NCBI RefSeq assembly: GCF_030268205.1
Contig: NZ_BSQF01000001.1
Coordinates: 230,649-294,648 of the forward strand
DNA: 64,000 bases
Direction of reading: 5' to 3'
Source of the DNA: Allomuricauda sp. NBRC 101325
GTDB taxonomy: Bacteria; Bacteroidota; Bacteroidia; Flavobacteriales; Flavobacteriaceae
Each line of letters opens with the position of its first letter. The stretch's first letter is position 1. Below the pieces are notes generated by a model. That model searched no databases and had not been told where the DNA came from. It worked only from the letters and a program-made list of their open reading frames with translations. Shown in pieces: positions 17,606-25,813 of this stretch. Position numbers and translations under genes: made by a program.

Positions 17606-18583
17606 CTACTTATATAACACCTTTTTAACAGCCTTGATCACATCATCGGCGTTTGGCAACCAATCGGCCAAAAGTACTGGCGAGTATGGTGCTGGTGTAT
17701 CTGCAGTGTTCAATTTTACGATAGGAGCATCCAAATAGTCGAATGCTTTATCCTGAACGTGATATATAATTTCGGTTGCTACGTTACCAAATGGCCAAGC
17801 TTCTTCCAAAATTACCATTCTGTTTGTTTTTTTAACTGAGTTCAAAATGGTGTCGTGATCCATTGGACGTACAGTTCTTAAATCGATGATTTCACAACTG
17901 ATACCTTCCTTCTCTAACTCTTCAGCAGCCTTGTAAGCTTCCTTGATGATTTTTCCGAAAGACACAATGGTCACATCGGTACCTTCTCTTTTGATTTCGG
18001 CCACACCCAACGGAATGGTGTATTCGCCTTCTGGCACTTCACCTTTATCTCCGTACATCTGCTCAGACTCCATGAAAATAACAGGATCGTCATCACGGAT
18101 AGCCGCTTTCAACAATCCCTTTGCATCGGCTGGGTTGGAAGGAACAACTACTTTCAAACCTGGACAGTTTGCGTACCAGCTTTCAAAAGCTTGGGAGTGC
18201 GTTGCTGCCAATTGGCCTGCAGAAGCTGTTGGCCCTCTAAATACGATAGGGCAATTAAATTGACCTGCCGACATCTGACGGATTTTTGCAGCGTTGTTTA
18301 TAATTTGGTCAATTCCCACCAAGGAGAAGTTGAAGGTCATAAATTCTATGATAGGTCTGTTGCCGTTCATGGCAGAACCAACACCGATTCCGGCAAAGCC
18401 CAACTCAGAAATCGGGGTATCCAGCACACGCTCCGGTCCAAATTCGTCCAACATTCCTTTTGAAGCTTTATAGGCACCGTTGTACTCGGCAACCTCTTCA
18501 CCCATTAAATAAATGGTATCATCTCTGCGCATTTCTTCGGACATTGCCTCCGCAATGGCTTCCCTAAACTGTAATGTTTTCAT
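17606..18583 (-). CDS. pdhB: Pyruvate dehydrogenase E1 component, beta subunit
   Basis: Thiamine-diphosphate enzyme subunit that with E1-alpha decarboxylates pyruvate for acetyl-CoA formation. 325 residues. Visible: GEEVAEYNGAYKASKGM near 28, DTPISELGFAGIGVG at about 55, EFMTFNFSL near 80, FRGPTASAGQLAATHSQ near 115, and VRPMDHDTI, EEAWPFG and TADTPAPYS in the C-terminal transketolase domain. The alpha subunit is not adjacent in this window. Branched-chain 2-oxoacid E1-beta is the main alternative, but the wording fits PdhB better. It is divergent from etfBA across a large palindrome. Confidence 0.88.
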   Translation of the reverse strand: MKTLQFREAIAEAMSEEMRRDDTIYLMGEEVAEYNGAYKASKGMLDEFGPERVLDTPISELGFAGIGVGSAMNGNRPIIEFMTFNFSLVGIDQIINNAAKIRQMSAGQFNCPIVFRGPTASAGQLAATHSQAFESWYANCPGLKVVVPSNPADAKGLLKAAIRDDDPVIFMESEQMYGDKGEVPEGEYTIPLGVAEIKREGTDVTIVSFGKIIKEAYKAAEELEKEGISCEIIDLRTVRPMDHDTILNSVKKTNRMVILEEAWPFGNVATEIIYHVQDKAFDYLDAPIVKLNTADTPAPYSPVLLADWLPNADDVIKAVKKVLYK

Positions 18584-18680
18584 TGAATCGTACTATAATT
18601 AGTTGGTGTGCTTAAAAACGCAAGCAAAAATAGCAAAAAGTACACGAACATTACCGCGCCTGAAACCAAAAAAACAACAA

Positions 18681-18706
18681 AATTTATTATGCATGCATAA
18701 TAAATT
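18681..18706. promoter_or_regulatory. 26-bp perfect palindrome before etfB (putative operator)
   Basis: Perfectly symmetrical about 18693/18694 with core ATTATGCATGCATAAT, extended by AATTT and AAATT. It occupies the -33 region of the etfB promoter. The 16-bp core recurs before the SGNH lipoprotein gene at 38423-38438. No cognate regulator is encoded in the window. Confidence 0.7.
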
Positions 18707-18720
18707 ATCAATTTTATCTT

Positions 18721-18728
18721 TATATTTG
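18721..18728 (+). promoter_or_regulatory. etfB promoter -7 element (TATATTTG)
   Basis: Matches TAnnTTTG, 22 nt before the etfB ATG. No TTG at the -33 position, which is taken by the palindrome; this fits a regulated promoter. Confidence 0.6.
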
Positions 18729-18750
18729 AGCAGATAAACCTAAAGTATAT

Positions 18751-19497
18751 ATGAAGATTTTAGTTTGCATTAGCAACGTACCGGATACTACTTCCAAAAT
18801 CAATTTTACGGAAGGCGACACCAAGTTTGACACAAACGGGGTGCAATTTGTGATTAATCCGAATGATGAATTTGGATTGACGCGTGCCATGTGGTTCAAA
18901 GAAAAGCAAGGTGCAACGGTTCATGTGGCCACTGTGGGTGGTGCACAGACCGAACCTACCATAAGAAAAGCCCTGGCCATTGGAGCCGATGAGGCCATTC
19001 GTGTGAATGCCGAACCAAAAGATGGTTTTTACGTAGCCCAACAATTGGCCGAAGTGATAAAAAATGGTGGTTACGACCTTGTAATTGCCGGACGTGAATC
19101 CATTGATTATAATGGCGGAATGGTTCCTGGAATCCTTGCTACACTGTTAGATATGAACTTTGTGAACATGTGTATCGGCTTGGAAGTTGACGGCACTTCA
19201 GCTACCGCCATTCGCGAAATTGATGGTGGAAAAGAAAAATTGAGCACCTCCCTACCCTTGGTAATCGGAGGTCAAAAAGGATTGGTTGAAGAAAGTGACC
19301 TGAAAATCCCCAACATGAGAGGAATTATGATGGCTCGCCAAAAAGCATTGAACGTTGTGGAACCCGTTGAAGCTTCACAACCTACCCAAGACCAAAAATT
19401 TGACAAACCCGCTGCCAAAGGCCCAGTTAAATTGGTTGATGCAGGTAACGTAGGAGAATTGGTCGAACTATTGCACAACGAAGCGAAAGTTATCTAA
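18751..19497 (+). CDS. etfB: Electron transfer flavoprotein, beta subunit
   Basis: Cytoplasmic ETF subunit that accepts electrons from acyl-CoA dehydrogenases. 248 residues, usual size. KILVCISNVPDT start, NPNDEFGLTRA near 36, GADEAIRV near 85, and DLVIAGRESIDYNGGMVPG near 110 are family landmarks; RGIMMARQKAL near 190 is the recognition-loop region. etfA follows 14 nt later. Promoter with a 26-bp palindrome, suggesting control with fatty or branched-chain acid use. Confidence 0.95.
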   Translation: MKILVCISNVPDTTSKINFTEGDTKFDTNGVQFVINPNDEFGLTRAMWFKEKQGATVHVATVGGAQTEPTIRKALAIGADEAIRVNAEPKDGFYVAQQLAEVIKNGGYDLVIAGRESIDYNGGMVPGILATLLDMNFVNMCIGLEVDGTSATAIREIDGGKEKLSTSLPLVIGGQKGLVEESDLKIPNMRGIMMARQKALNVVEPVEASQPTQDQKFDKPAAKGPVKLVDAGNVGELVELLHNEAKVI

Positions 19498-19511
19498 ACA
19501 AGAAAAAAATT

Positions 19512-20480
19512 ATGTCAGTATTAGTATATACCGAATCCCTAAAGGGAAAGTTCAAAAAGAATGCCTTTGAAGTGGCCTCTTACGCACATAAAGTGGCTCA
19601 AGACCTGGGCACAACGGTTACCGCTGTTTCTTTTAATGCAGAGGATGCTGCTGCCTTGGGCACCTACGGGGTTTCAAAAGTTTTAAAAGTTTCCAACGAT
19701 AGCTTGGCTACATTTAGCGCCAAAGCTTATGCCGATGTATTGGCCCAAGCGGTAAAAGCGGAGGATGCCAAAGTTGTTATTTTAAGTTCTACGGCAGACA
19801 CCAAATATTTGGCTCCCATTCTTGCTGCCAAATTAGGCGCAGGATATGCCCCAAATGTGGTTGCTGCACCCGACAGCACTTCTCCTTTTGTGGTAAAAAG
19901 AACGGCTTTCAGCAACAAAGGATTTGCCCATACCGAAATCTCTTCAGACATCAAGATTGTTGGAGTTTCCAACAATGCTTATGGTGTTACGGAAAATGCT
20001 GTTTCTGCATCTGTTGAAGAATTTAACCCCACTTTGGCCGATGGCGATTTTGCCGTGAAGTCCGTGGAAGTAGATAGAGTGGCAGGAAAAGTGACCATTG
20101 CCGATGCCGATATTGTGGTTTCTGGTGGTCGAGGTCTTAAAGGCCCTGAAAACTGGGGCATGGTCGAGGAATTGGCCGAAATTCTAGGTGCCGCAACCGC
20201 TTGTTCCAAGCCCGTTTCCGATTTGGGTTGGCGTCCGCATAGCGAACACGTTGGTCAAACTGGAAAACCTGTTGCCAGTAATCTTTATATCGCCATTGGT
20301 ATTTCTGGAGCGATTCAGCATTTGGCAGGGGTAAGTGCCTCCAAAGTAAAAGTGGTGATCAACAACGACCCAGAGGCACCTTTCTTTAAAGCTGCTGATT
20401 ATGGAATAGTTGGCGATGCCTTTGAGGTAGTGCCCGAACTCATCGAAAAATTAAAGGAATTTAAAGCCCAAAACGCTTAA
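19512..20480 (+). CDS. etfA: Electron transfer flavoprotein, alpha subunit
   Basis: FAD-binding partner of EtfB, 322 residues. The N-terminal domain resembles EtfB; the C-terminal FAD domain has VVSGGRGLKGPENWG near 195, SKPVSDLGWRPHSEHVGQTG near 233, and YIAIGISGAIQHLAG and INNDPEAPFF near the end. It passes electrons to the quinone pool through ETF-quinone oxidoreductase, which is not in this window. A terminator follows. Confidence 0.95.
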   Translation: MSVLVYTESLKGKFKKNAFEVASYAHKVAQDLGTTVTAVSFNAEDAAALGTYGVSKVLKVSNDSLATFSAKAYADVLAQAVKAEDAKVVILSSTADTKYLAPILAAKLGAGYAPNVVAAPDSTSPFVVKRTAFSNKGFAHTEISSDIKIVGVSNNAYGVTENAVSASVEEFNPTLADGDFAVKSVEVDRVAGKVTIADADIVVSGGRGLKGPENWGMVEELAEILGAATACSKPVSDLGWRPHSEHVGQTGKPVASNLYIAIGISGAIQHLAGVSASKVKVVINNDPEAPFFKAADYGIVGDAFEVVPELIEKLKEFKAQNA

Positions 20481-20506
20481 ATTTTGTTAATTTGCCCATT
20501 GCAAGG

Positions 20507-20554
20507 GGCTGTTCAGATAACTGGTTATGTCACTTATTTGAACAGCCTTTTTTG
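20507..20554 (+). terminator. Terminator of etfBA
   Basis: Arms GGCTGTTCA (20507-20515) and TGAACAGCC (20539-20547) with TTTTTTG after the second arm. Confidence 0.85.
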
Positions 20555-20558
20555 TTTT

Positions 20559-20564
20559 AGGAGG
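20559..20564 (+). promoter_or_regulatory. Strong Shine-Dalgarno (AGGAGG) before the DUF151 gene
   Basis: AGGAGG lies 5 nt before the ATG at 20570. Most genes here lack such a site, so this one stands out and fixes the start. Confidence 0.65.
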
Positions 20565-20569
20565 ATAAT

Positions 20570-21199
20570 ATGAGCTTAGTACGATTAAAAATAAAGGGAA
20601 TATCATACAGTCAAACACAAAATGGCGCGTATGCCCTTATTTTAAACGAAGTAGAGGGTGACCGAAAATTACCCATTGTCATTGGCGCATTCGAAGCACA
20701 ATCAATTGCCATTGCATTGGAAAAAGAAATAAAACCACCAAGACCTTTGACCCACGATCTTTTCAAGAATTTCGCGGATCGGTTTCAAATTGTGGTAAAG
20801 CAGGTCATCATCCATAAATTGGTCGATGGGGTTTTTTACTCCAGCATTATTTGCGAACGCGAAAATGTAGAGGAAATCATTGATGCTCGAACTAGCGACG
20901 CCATCGCATTGGCCCTTCGTTTTGACGCTCCTATTTTTACCTATAAAACCATTTTGGACAAGGCTGGAATCTTCTTGAAATTCTCATCCAAAGAAAAAGA
21001 GGAAGATGATAACGATAGCATTGTAGTGGATGAAATTCTTCAAGAAGGGGAAACCGTGGAAATTGAATCCAGTGCCGAAGCCCAAGGGTATCGTGAGTTG
21101 TCCCTAGAGGAACTCCACAAAGAATTGGATAAGGCAGTGGCCAACGAAGACTACGAAAAGGCTGCCAAATTAAGGGACGAAATTTCCAAGCGCAAATAA
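20570..21199 (+). CDS. Bifunctional nuclease family protein (DUF151) with UVR motif
   Basis: 209 residues. The N-terminal DUF151 domain runs to about 140 (LPIVIGAFEAQSIAIALE at 35-52, ARTSDAIALALRFDAPIF near 106). An acidic linker leads to a C-terminal UVR motif (LEELHKELDKAVANEDYEKA, then KLRDEI) of the type that contacts UvrA/UvrB or Clp partners. Some DUF151 proteins have reported DNase and RNase activity; the cellular role in Bacteroidota is unclear. It is separated from etfA by a terminator and lies 6 nt before the nucleoside transporter gene, so those two are co-transcribed. Confidence 0.85.
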   Translation: MSLVRLKIKGISYSQTQNGAYALILNEVEGDRKLPIVIGAFEAQSIAIALEKEIKPPRPLTHDLFKNFADRFQIVVKQVIIHKLVDGVFYSSIICERENVEEIIDARTSDAIALALRFDAPIFTYKTILDKAGIFLKFSSKEKEEDDNDSIVVDEILQEGETVEIESSAEAQGYRELSLEELHKELDKAVANEDYEKAAKLRDEISKRK

Positions 21200-21205
21200 A
21201 CTTAC

Positions 21206-22666
21206 ATGGCCAAAAAGACCCAAAGTTTCCTGATACTTTTACTCATTTGTTCGGTCGCTTTCGGCCAAAGTTCCATACCCACAGATTCCTTGAACGTCGC
21301 CATTGGCACCACCATTGTAGAGGAAGTTACCACAGCACAGACCGCTGAAATAATCCCCAACCAAGGATTTTCGGTGAGTACTTTGTTGCGTGGCGCATTG
21401 GGAATGGCTGTTTTGATCTTGATTTCATTTTTGTTCAGTTCCAACCGAAAAGCCATCAATTGGAAAACGGTAGGCATCGGATTGACACTTCAAGTTATTG
21501 TTGCAATTGGAGTTCTCAAGGTTAGCTTCATAAAATTGGTTTTTGAATGGATAGGTGAAAGATTTATCATTTTATTAGAATACACCCGAGCAGGAAGCCA
21601 ATTCCTATTTGAAGGTTTAGTGGTGGACATGGACACTTTTGGATACATTTTTGCCTTTCAAGTGTTGCCTACCATTGTATTTTTCTCCGCTTTGACCTCT
21701 GTACTGTATTACTTGGGAGTGATTCAGGTGGTGGTAAAATGGATGGCTTGGTTACTATCAAAGTCTTTGGGCATCTCTGGTGCTGAAAGTTTATCCGTTG
21801 CAGGAAATATCTTTTTGGGGCAAACGGAAGCTCCATTGCTCATCAAGGCCTATTTGGAAAAAATGAATCGTTCCGAAATCCTATTGGTAATGATCGGTGG
21901 AATGGCGACCGTAGCTGGAGCTGTTTTGGCCGCTTACATCGGGTTTTTGGGAGGAGATGACCCTGAACTCAGATTGGTATTTGCCAAACACCTTTTGGCC
22001 GCCTCCGTTATGGCTGCCCCTGGTGCTATTGTAATTTCAAAAATTCTATATCCTCAAACAGAAAAAGTAAACACAGATGTTACGGTTTCTGCAGAAAAAA
22101 TTGGATCCAATATTTTAGATGCCATTGCCAATGGCACTACCGAAGGTTTAAAATTGGCCTTGAACGTGGGTGCCATGCTTTTGGTATTCGTAGCTTTTAT
22201 TGCCATGATCAATGGCATTTTGGGTTGGGTAGGTGATTTGACCACCTTCAACGGTTGGATTGCAGCCAACTCCCCCTATGAAAGCTTTTCCATCGAAGCC
22301 ATTTTGGGTACCATCTTCGCACCTCTCATGTGGTTGATTGGGGTTGCCAACGAAGACGTCATGCTCATGGGTCAACTCCTCGGTATTAAATTGGCCGCCA
22401 GTGAATTTGTAGGTTACATTCAATTGGCCGATCTTAAAAACGTGGCCAACGGAGTTCATTTTTCATACAACAAATCGGTGATCATGGCCACCTATATGCT
22501 TTGTGGCTTTGCCAACTTTGCTTCCATCGGCATCCAGATTGGAGGTATTGGTTCTTTGGCGCCTGGTCAACGTAAAACCTTATCCGAATTCGGAATGAAA
22601 GCCGTTTTGGGCGGGTCTTTGGCCTCCTTGCTTTCTGCTACCATTGCTGGGATGATACTAGGGTAG
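21206..22666 (+). CDS. Concentrative nucleoside transporter (NupC/CNT family)
   Basis: Inner-membrane nucleoside:cation symporter, 486 residues. CNT landmarks: IFLGQTEAPLLI near 205 and repeated small-residue helices; the EAPL motif contributes to nucleoside and cation binding. Odd: an extra N-terminal signal-like stretch ending SVAFGQ (about residue 20) and about 35 polar residues come before the first transport helix, longer than E. coli NupC (about 400 residues). It follows DUF151 by 6 nt. Confidence 0.9.
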   Translation: MAKKTQSFLILLLICSVAFGQSSIPTDSLNVAIGTTIVEEVTTAQTAEIIPNQGFSVSTLLRGALGMAVLILISFLFSSNRKAINWKTVGIGLTLQVIVAIGVLKVSFIKLVFEWIGERFIILLEYTRAGSQFLFEGLVVDMDTFGYIFAFQVLPTIVFFSALTSVLYYLGVIQVVVKWMAWLLSKSLGISGAESLSVAGNIFLGQTEAPLLIKAYLEKMNRSEILLVMIGGMATVAGAVLAAYIGFLGGDDPELRLVFAKHLLAASVMAAPGAIVISKILYPQTEKVNTDVTVSAEKIGSNILDAIANGTTEGLKLALNVGAMLLVFVAFIAMINGILGWVGDLTTFNGWIAANSPYESFSIEAILGTIFAPLMWLIGVANEDVMLMGQLLGIKLAASEFVGYIQLADLKNVANGVHFSYNKSVIMATYMLCGFANFASIGIQIGGIGSLAPGQRKTLSEFGMKAVLGGSLASLLSATIAGMILG

Positions 22667-22680
22667 AGAGATGTGTGGAG

Positions 22681-22798
22681 CGTCAGTTCGAGTTTTTTCC
22701 TTAAGAAAAAGTATCGAGAACAAGCTTTATATAATTGAAATTCTAACTCTCGATACAATTTTTATTCGTTCACACTCTAAAAATCACTCGAGTTGACG
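22681..22798. repeat. Nested intergenic inverted repeat
   Basis: Inner arms GTATCGAGA (22711-22719) and TCTCGATAC (22748-22756) are exact. Outer arms CGTCAGTTCGAGT (22681-22693) and ACTCGAGTTGACG (22786-22798) match at 11 of 13 positions. A T-rich stretch follows the inner second arm, so it may also end the nupC transcript. The stretch 22800-22920 shows nothing else I can support. Confidence 0.6.
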
Positions 22799-22920
22799 AA
22801 TTCTTTTTACAAACGAAACTGGTTAATAAACTTTTCATAAGTCTTTGGATTTTCTATTTCAAAAACCTACGCTTTAGGGTAATTTCGATGGATTGATTTT
22901 TTGTCAGATTAGAGCTGGTA

Positions 22921-22940
22921 CCCTGAGCGTAGTCGAAGGG
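22921..22940 (-). repeat. REP-like hairpin, solitary copy 8
   Basis: Arms CCCT and AGGG around GAG-CG-TAGT-CG-A. The core is identical to the copies near 1 kb and the stem is different but paired. It lies about 70 bp upstream of thyA. Confidence 0.75.
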
Positions 22941-23010
22941 GCGAGCGAGATGTCTTAGATTTCTCCTCATTCCATTCGTTCGAAATGACATTTATAATGA
23001 ACTAGACAGC

Positions 23011-23835
23011 ATGAAACAATACCACGACCTTCTTACACATGTTTTGGAGCACGGCAACCAAAAAGGCGACCGTACAGGAACAGGAACTTTAAGTGTTTTT
23101 GGATATCAAATGCGGTTCGACCTTTCTGAGGGATTTCCGATGGTGACCACCAAAAAACTACACCTGAAATCCATTATCCATGAACTGTTGTGGTTTTTGA
23201 AAGGGGATACCAATATTGAATACCTCCAAGAAAACGGCGTGCGAATCTGGAACGAGTGGGCCGATGAAAATGGCGACCTTGGTCCTGTTTATGGACACCA
23301 ATGGCGTAATTGGAACAGCGAGGAAATCGACCAAATAAAAGAGGTAATCGACACCCTAAAAAACAATCCGAACAGCCGAAGAATGCTGGTTTCGGCATGG
23401 AACCCCAGTGTTTTGCCCGATACTTCAGTTTCTTTTTCTGAAAATGTGGCCAATGGAAAAGCAGCTTTACCACCATGTCATGCATTTTTCCAGTTTTATG
23501 TTGCCGATGGCAAACTTTCGTGCCAATTGTACCAACGTAGTGCGGATATCTTTTTAGGAGTTCCTTTCAACATTGCTTCCTACGCTTTGTTTACTATGAT
23601 GATGGCCCAAGTGTGCGGTTACCAACCCGGGGATTTTATCCACACCTTTGGTGATGCCCATATTTACAACAACCACATGGAGCAGGTGGAACTGCAATTG
23701 AGTCGTGACCCTCGCCCCTTGCCCACCATGAAAATAAACCCGGAAATAACAGATATTTTTGACTTTACCTTCGACGATTTTGAGTTGTTGAATTACGACC
23801 CGCATCCTCATATTAAGGGAATGGTTGCGGTGTAA
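23011..23835 (+). CDS. thyA: Thymidylate synthase
   Basis: Converts dUMP to dTMP with methylene-tetrahydrofolate. 274 residues. [11 protein letters not shown] at 21-31 (phosphate-binding arginine), nucleophile C156 in [29 protein letters not shown] near 176, and the C-terminus [10 protein letters not shown]. About ten residues longer than the E. coli enzyme because of an insert at about 140-150 ([10 protein letters not shown]) before the catalytic loop. The partner dihydrofolate reductase lies at 28258-28749 but is not in the same transcript. Confidence 0.97.
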   Translation: MKQYHDLLTHVLEHGNQKGDRTGTGTLSVFGYQMRFDLSEGFPMVTTKKLHLKSIIHELLWFLKGDTNIEYLQENGVRIWNEWADENGDLGPVYGHQWRNWNSEEIDQIKEVIDTLKNNPNSRRMLVSAWNPSVLPDTSVSFSENVANGKAALPPCHAFFQFYVADGKLSCQLYQRSADIFLGVPFNIASYALFTMMMAQVCGYQPGDFIHTFGDAHIYNNHMEQVELQLSRDPRPLPTMKINPEITDIFDFTFDDFELLNYDPHPHIKGMVAV

Positions 23836-23854
23836 TTATTTTTAAAATAATGAG

Positions 23855-23932
23855 CGTCACGCTGAACTTGTTTCAGCATCTCATAAAATCAGAGAATAGC
23901 TTTTGAGGCCATGAAACAAGTTCAGGGTGACG
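23855..23932. repeat. 21-bp inverted repeat downstream of thyA
   Basis: Arm 23855-23875 (CGTCACGCTGAACTTGTTTC plus A) and the reverse complement of 23912-23932 agree at 20 of 21 positions, with 36 bp between. This is a second intergenic repeat family, different in sequence from the CGACTACG hairpins. Confidence 0.75.
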
Positions 23933-23979
23933 AGAAATCAGTTTGGGTGGACGTAATACTGCTCTTAATAGAGAGGTTT

Positions 23980-24180
23980 TCATGTTCGATTACAATTACC
24001 CAACTCTTTCCTAATTCCATTCAAAGCTCTTGCTACATTTTGAATTTCTGTTCGAGAAAAACTCCCCTCTTCCACATAAAAAAGCATTTCTACTCCCAAT
24101 TGTAAAACTTCTGCAAGTTCCTTTGGTGAAGCATAGGCATCCTCAAATAATTTAGAAAAAATTCTGTTGTTTTGGGTCAT
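23980..24180 (-). CDS. Small hypothetical protein, 66 residues
   Basis: I do not recognise a family. The sequence looks like a compact all-helical protein (NRIFSKLFEDAYASPKELAE, then VLQLGVEMLFYVEEG) with a natural amino-acid mix, no membrane segment and no clear helix-turn-helix. A TACATTTG -7 element lies only 4 nt before the ATG, so the message would be leaderless or nearly so, and an 18-bp palindrome covers the -33 position. These features support a real gene, but size alone leaves doubt. Confidence 0.5.
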   Translation of the reverse strand: MTQNNRIFSKLFEDAYASPKELAEVLQLGVEMLFYVEEGSFSRTEIQNVARALNGIRKELGNCNRT

Positions 24181-24184
24181 GCTT

Positions 24185-24192
24185 CAAATGTA
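24185..24192 (-). promoter_or_regulatory. -7 element (TACATTTG) of the 66-residue gene
   Basis: Fits TAnnTTTG. Distance to the ATG (24180) is 4 nt, so transcription would begin at about the start codon. Confidence 0.45.
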
Positions 24193-24213
24193 ATGCAGCT
24201 GAATAAATAAAGC

Positions 24214-24231
24214 GTCATAATAAATTATGAC
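24214..24231. promoter_or_regulatory. 18-bp palindrome, putative operator
   Basis: GTCATAAT-AA-ATTATGAC, exact arms, 21 bp upstream of the -7 element of the small gene (minus strand) and about 100 bp before the methyltransferase gene (plus strand). Confidence 0.45.
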
Positions 24232-24333
24232 CTTTGACTCTGAACAACAGATATGCCGATTACCATCAAATTGTGCTAATTTAGAGCAAGTTATTGCCAA
24301 CTTTATATGGTTGATTACTTATAAATCTAAACT

Positions 24334-25104
24334 ATGGGACGCCTGCACTTATTCGAATTTGAAGACCAAAAATGGTTTCCGTCATTTTTACGGAACTACG
24401 GCACGGATTTCCTTCAATTTTTGTCGAACAAGACGAAAATGTACAAACCCGTTATCCCCATTATTTTAAAAGGGTTGGAAAAAAGTGGCACAAATCAAAT
24501 TGTGGATCTAGGTTCTGGCGGTGGTGGCGGATTGCTTTGGTTAAACTCAGAATTGAAAAAAGAGATTCCCGATTTAAATATTACCCTTACCGATTTTTAT
24601 CCCAACATCCCAGCCTTTGAATACACCAAAGCCCAAGCCGATAATTTTAAATATGTTTCCACACCAGTTGACGCCCGTAATGTGCCCGAAAATCTGAAAG
24701 GGCTTCGTACCCAATTTTTATCCCTACACCATTTTAAACCCGTAGACGCCAAGCGTATTTTGCAAAACGCTGTTGATACGGATAGCCCAATTGCCATTTT
24801 TGAAGGGCAGGAAAGAAGTGTTCCAAGTATATTGGCCATGCTGTTTTCTCCTTTGAGTGTTTTGCTTACCACTCCTTTTATCAGACCTTTTAAAATTGGC
24901 CGTATTATTTTCACTTACCTCATTCCCATTGTTCCCTTATTTGTATTGTGGGATGGTGTTGTTTCTTCTTTGCGCACCTATTCGGTAAAGGAAATGGAGC
25001 AATTGGTCGACTCGCTAGCCAACAAGGAAAAATTTGACTGGGAAATAGGCAGGGTAAAATCAGGCCCTGGGGTTGTGCTCTATCTTTTGGGCATCAAAAA
25101 ATAG
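24334..25104 (+). CDS. Class I SAM-dependent methyltransferase-like protein
   Basis: 256 residues. Motif I is visible as VDLGSGGGGG (about 57-66), with an acidic end of strand 2 (LTDFYPN near 84) and a later STPVDARN stretch near 109, so a Rossmann methyltransferase fold is likely. The C-terminal half has a long hydrophobic stretch (IGRIIFTYLIPIVPLFVLW near 200), unusual for a soluble enzyme and suggesting membrane contact. Substrate unknown; no operon partner. Confidence 0.65.
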   Translation: MGRLHLFEFEDQKWFPSFLRNYGTDFLQFLSNKTKMYKPVIPIILKGLEKSGTNQIVDLGSGGGGGLLWLNSELKKEIPDLNITLTDFYPNIPAFEYTKAQADNFKYVSTPVDARNVPENLKGLRTQFLSLHHFKPVDAKRILQNAVDTDSPIAIFEGQERSVPSILAMLFSPLSVLLTTPFIRPFKIGRIIFTYLIPIVPLFVLWDGVVSSLRTYSVKEMEQLVDSLANKEKFDWEIGRVKSGPGVVLYLLGIKK

Positions 25105-25183
25105 TTTTCTTAACAGGATTCTTTTCCAATTTCCGTAGAAAGGAATTTATACCTTAGTGGAAATTAGCTAACCGACCAACCTC

Positions 25184-25732
25184 ATGAAAAATACTTTGTT
25201 TATTCTAGTAGCATTGTTGACTTCCCTTATCACAGAGGCACAATTTATTAAAGAGAAAGCCCTTAACGTTCAAATTGGGTATGCCATCACGGCCCCATAC
25301 GATACTTGGAGCAATGCTGCCGATGATGGCTTTTTTGCCCAAGGAGAGCTAATTTTAAAAGCGGCCTCTTGGGTTGAATTCAGACCCTATGCCGGATTTA
25401 TTTTCACAAATGCAGATACCAATTCTGGAGAGGAATTTTCAGAGACCAAAGCATTTTTATTGGGCGGCAAAGCTAGATTAAGAGCCCCCATTCCATGGAT
25501 TGCCCCTTATGCTGAAATTGGAATCGGCACCTCCATTGGCTCTTTTAAAACATATACCTTTTTTGAATCCATTGATAAAAGCGGAATTATTTACCACATT
25601 CCCTTTGCTTTTGGATTGGAACTTGGTCCTGATCATAATGTGGACATAGGTTTGGCTTATTATTTTCAACCTACCGTGGAACAATTTGCCGGTGCTTTTG
25701 CCATTGGACTTACCATTCCTCTGCGGAATTAG
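25184..25732 (+). CDS. Predicted outer-membrane beta-barrel protein
   Basis: 182 residues with a signal peptide (cleavage near TEAQ, residue 20) and short alternating strands (LNVQIGYAI, VEFRPYAGFIF, IPFAFGLELG, FAIGLTIPL), typical of small OmpA/OmpX-like barrels. No peptidoglycan-binding domain. Function not recognised. Confidence 0.65.
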   Translation: MKNTLFILVALLTSLITEAQFIKEKALNVQIGYAITAPYDTWSNAADDGFFAQGELILKAASWVEFRPYAGFIFTNADTNSGEEFSETKAFLLGGKARLRAPIPWIAPYAEIGIGTSIGSFKTYTFFESIDKSGIIYHIPFAFGLELGPDHNVDIGLAYYFQPTVEQFAGAFAIGLTIPLRN

Positions 25733-25813
25733 ACCCAACAATATGTTATGTAATCAATCCATTACCCGCTTTTGTATTAATTTAGAACATTACAAACTTA
25801 AAAGCACATAACC

